Shown here one piece after another: positions 6,105 to 6,401 of a stretch of DNA of 6,401 nucleotides. The position numbers and the translations under genes are program-made. The DNA is from Symbiobacteriaceae bacterium (GTDB lineage: Bacteria; Bacillota_E; Symbiobacteriia; Symbiobacteriales; Symbiobacteriaceae), in assembly GCA_027356675.1 (NCBI GenBank), contig DAHVXO010000158.1, forward strand, positions 1-6,401, written 5' to 3'. How positions within the stretch are numbered: the first letter of the stretch is position 1; each line of letters starts with the position of its first letter. Below the pieces are notes generated by a model. That model did no database searches. It saw only the letters and a program-made list of their open reading frames with translations, and was not told where the DNA came from.

Positions 6105-6190
6105 CAGGGTGGCACCGCGGGTTTACCCGTCCCTGGCAGTTTCTCACCACGCGAGTGGCGCTGAATCTGCCCTGGACGGGTTATTTTGTT
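6105..6190 (+). promoter_or_regulatory. Second T-box antiterminator/terminator module without its own Stem I
   Basis: AGGGTGGCACCGCGGG (6106-6121) is the T-box consensus. It folds as a canonical antiterminator. CAGGG (6105-6109) pairs with CCCTG (6131-6135), UGGCACC (6110-6116) is the tRNA-acceptor bulge, and GCGGG (6117-6121) pairs with CCCGT (6126-6130) around UUUA. The competing terminator pairs ACCCGTCC (6125-6132) with GGACGGGT (6174-6181). GGCAG with CTGCC continues it after a 2-by-2 mismatch, and an inner CCAC-GCGA-GTGG hairpin caps it; TTATTTTGTT follows. Only 43 bases separate it from the first terminator, enough for at most a small hairpin (CACC/GGTG near 6070-6085). It therefore has no specifier of its own and must depend on the upstream sensor or on a low-affinity contact. 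The acceptor base (C in UGGC) is the same as in the first switch. Confidence 0.85.
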
Positions 6191-6213
6191 CCAGGCAGGG
6201 CAGCGACCCAAAC

Positions 6214-6220
6214 AAGGAGG
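6214..6220 (+). promoter_or_regulatory. Ribosome binding site of the aminotransferase gene
   Basis: AAGGAGG (6214-6220) is a full-strength site 10 bases before GTG at 6231. It lies outside both terminator stems, so the leader acts on transcription rather than by hiding this site. Confidence 0.8.
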
Positions 6221-6230
6221 CGGACCCAAC

Positions 6231-6401
6231 GTGCTGAAGGAAAAGTCCCTGCTCATGATCCCCGGCCCGACCCCGATCCCGCCGCAAGTGGCTGCTGCCA
6301 TGACCCAGCCCATGATCAACCACCGCGGCGAGGCGTTCTTCACGCTCTTTGAAGAGGTCTCGGCGAACCTGCAATATGTGTTCCGGACGACCCAGCCGGT
6401 A
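6231..6401 (+). CDS. Class V PLP-dependent aminotransferase, N-terminal part (alanine/serine-glyoxylate aminotransferase family)
   Basis: The first 57 codons run off the right edge in an open frame. The protein starts MLKEKSLLMIPGPTPIPPQV and continues AMTQPMINHRGEAFFTLFEE. The IPGPT-x-IPP motif (10-18) and the HRGE-x-F motif (31-36) are hallmarks of fold-type I, class V aminotransferases of the alanine-glyoxylate / serine-pyruvate type. The PLP-binding lysine lies beyond the window. The GTG start is fixed by AAGGAGG, and the T-box ends about 40 bases upstream. A serine specifier suggests it works in serine metabolism. In many clostridia and relatives an enzyme of this family lies before serA and is thought to replace SerC. 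That role, and serA/serS as next genes, is inference. PLP for this family could come from the nearby PdxST. Alternatives are a glyoxylate-dependent aminotransferase or a 2-aminoethylphosphonate-type relative. Confidence 0.9.
   Translation, partial: MLKEKSLLMIPGPTPIPPQVAAAMTQPMINHRGEAFFTLFEEVSANLQYVFRTTQPV

Noticed and set aside
5876..6352. Open frames on both strands across the T-box leader (158 codons plus, 127 codons minus)
   Set aside because: They run through traced RNA stems and two terminators, have no ribosome site, and overlap the true start of the aminotransferase in a different frame.

Overview
The window looks like the origin-proximal part of a Gram-positive (Firmicutes/Bacillota) chromosome of moderately high GC. 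The lineage signs are the gyrB-gyrA pair, the pdxS-pdxT pair, a serine T-box leader, strong GGAGG ribosome binding sites and frequent GTG or TTG starts. The base composition (about 60% GC by eye) and the placing of vitamin B6 and serine genes soon after gyrA suggest a high-GC clostridial-type organism of the Symbiobacterium kind. That assignment is an inference from gene content, not a sequence match.

Layout, left to right. Positions 2-133 hold the last 43 codons of gyrB, followed 56 bases later by a complete gyrA (190-2637) and a strong intrinsic terminator. A second plus-strand unit, pdxS-pdxT (2807-4289), has its own candidate promoter, with a perfect 10-bp inverted repeat upstream of the -35 box. 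It encodes both halves of PLP synthase. A hairpin at 4296-4327 ends it and also sits just past the stop of the convergent unit. That minus-strand unit (5644 down to 4326) encodes two paralogous type IV pilin-like or pseudopilin proteins. No secretion or pilus machinery genes are visible around them.

The stretch 5645-6230 has no gene but is dense in regulation. It holds a divergent, A-tract-rich promoter region, a strong extended -10 promoter, and a long T-box leader with serine specifier UCC. The leader drives a class V aminotransferase that starts at 6231 and runs off the window. The aminotransferase probably opens a serine (or related amino acid) operon.

The most notable item is the leader. 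One complete Stem I/II/IIA-B/III tRNA-sensing region is followed by two consecutive antiterminator/terminator switches, 5998-6061 and 6105-6190. Both carry the same UGGCACC tRNA-acceptor bulge. Only about 43 bases separate the first terminator from the second antiterminator, too few for a second specifier stem. This is therefore a partially duplicated T-box, in which one sensor appears to control two successive transcription decisions.

Functionally, PdxST makes pyridoxal 5'-phosphate and the T-box-controlled aminotransferase belongs to a PLP-dependent family, so cofactor supply and a cofactor user lie close together. The pilin-like pair interrupts that metabolic neighbourhood on the opposite strand.
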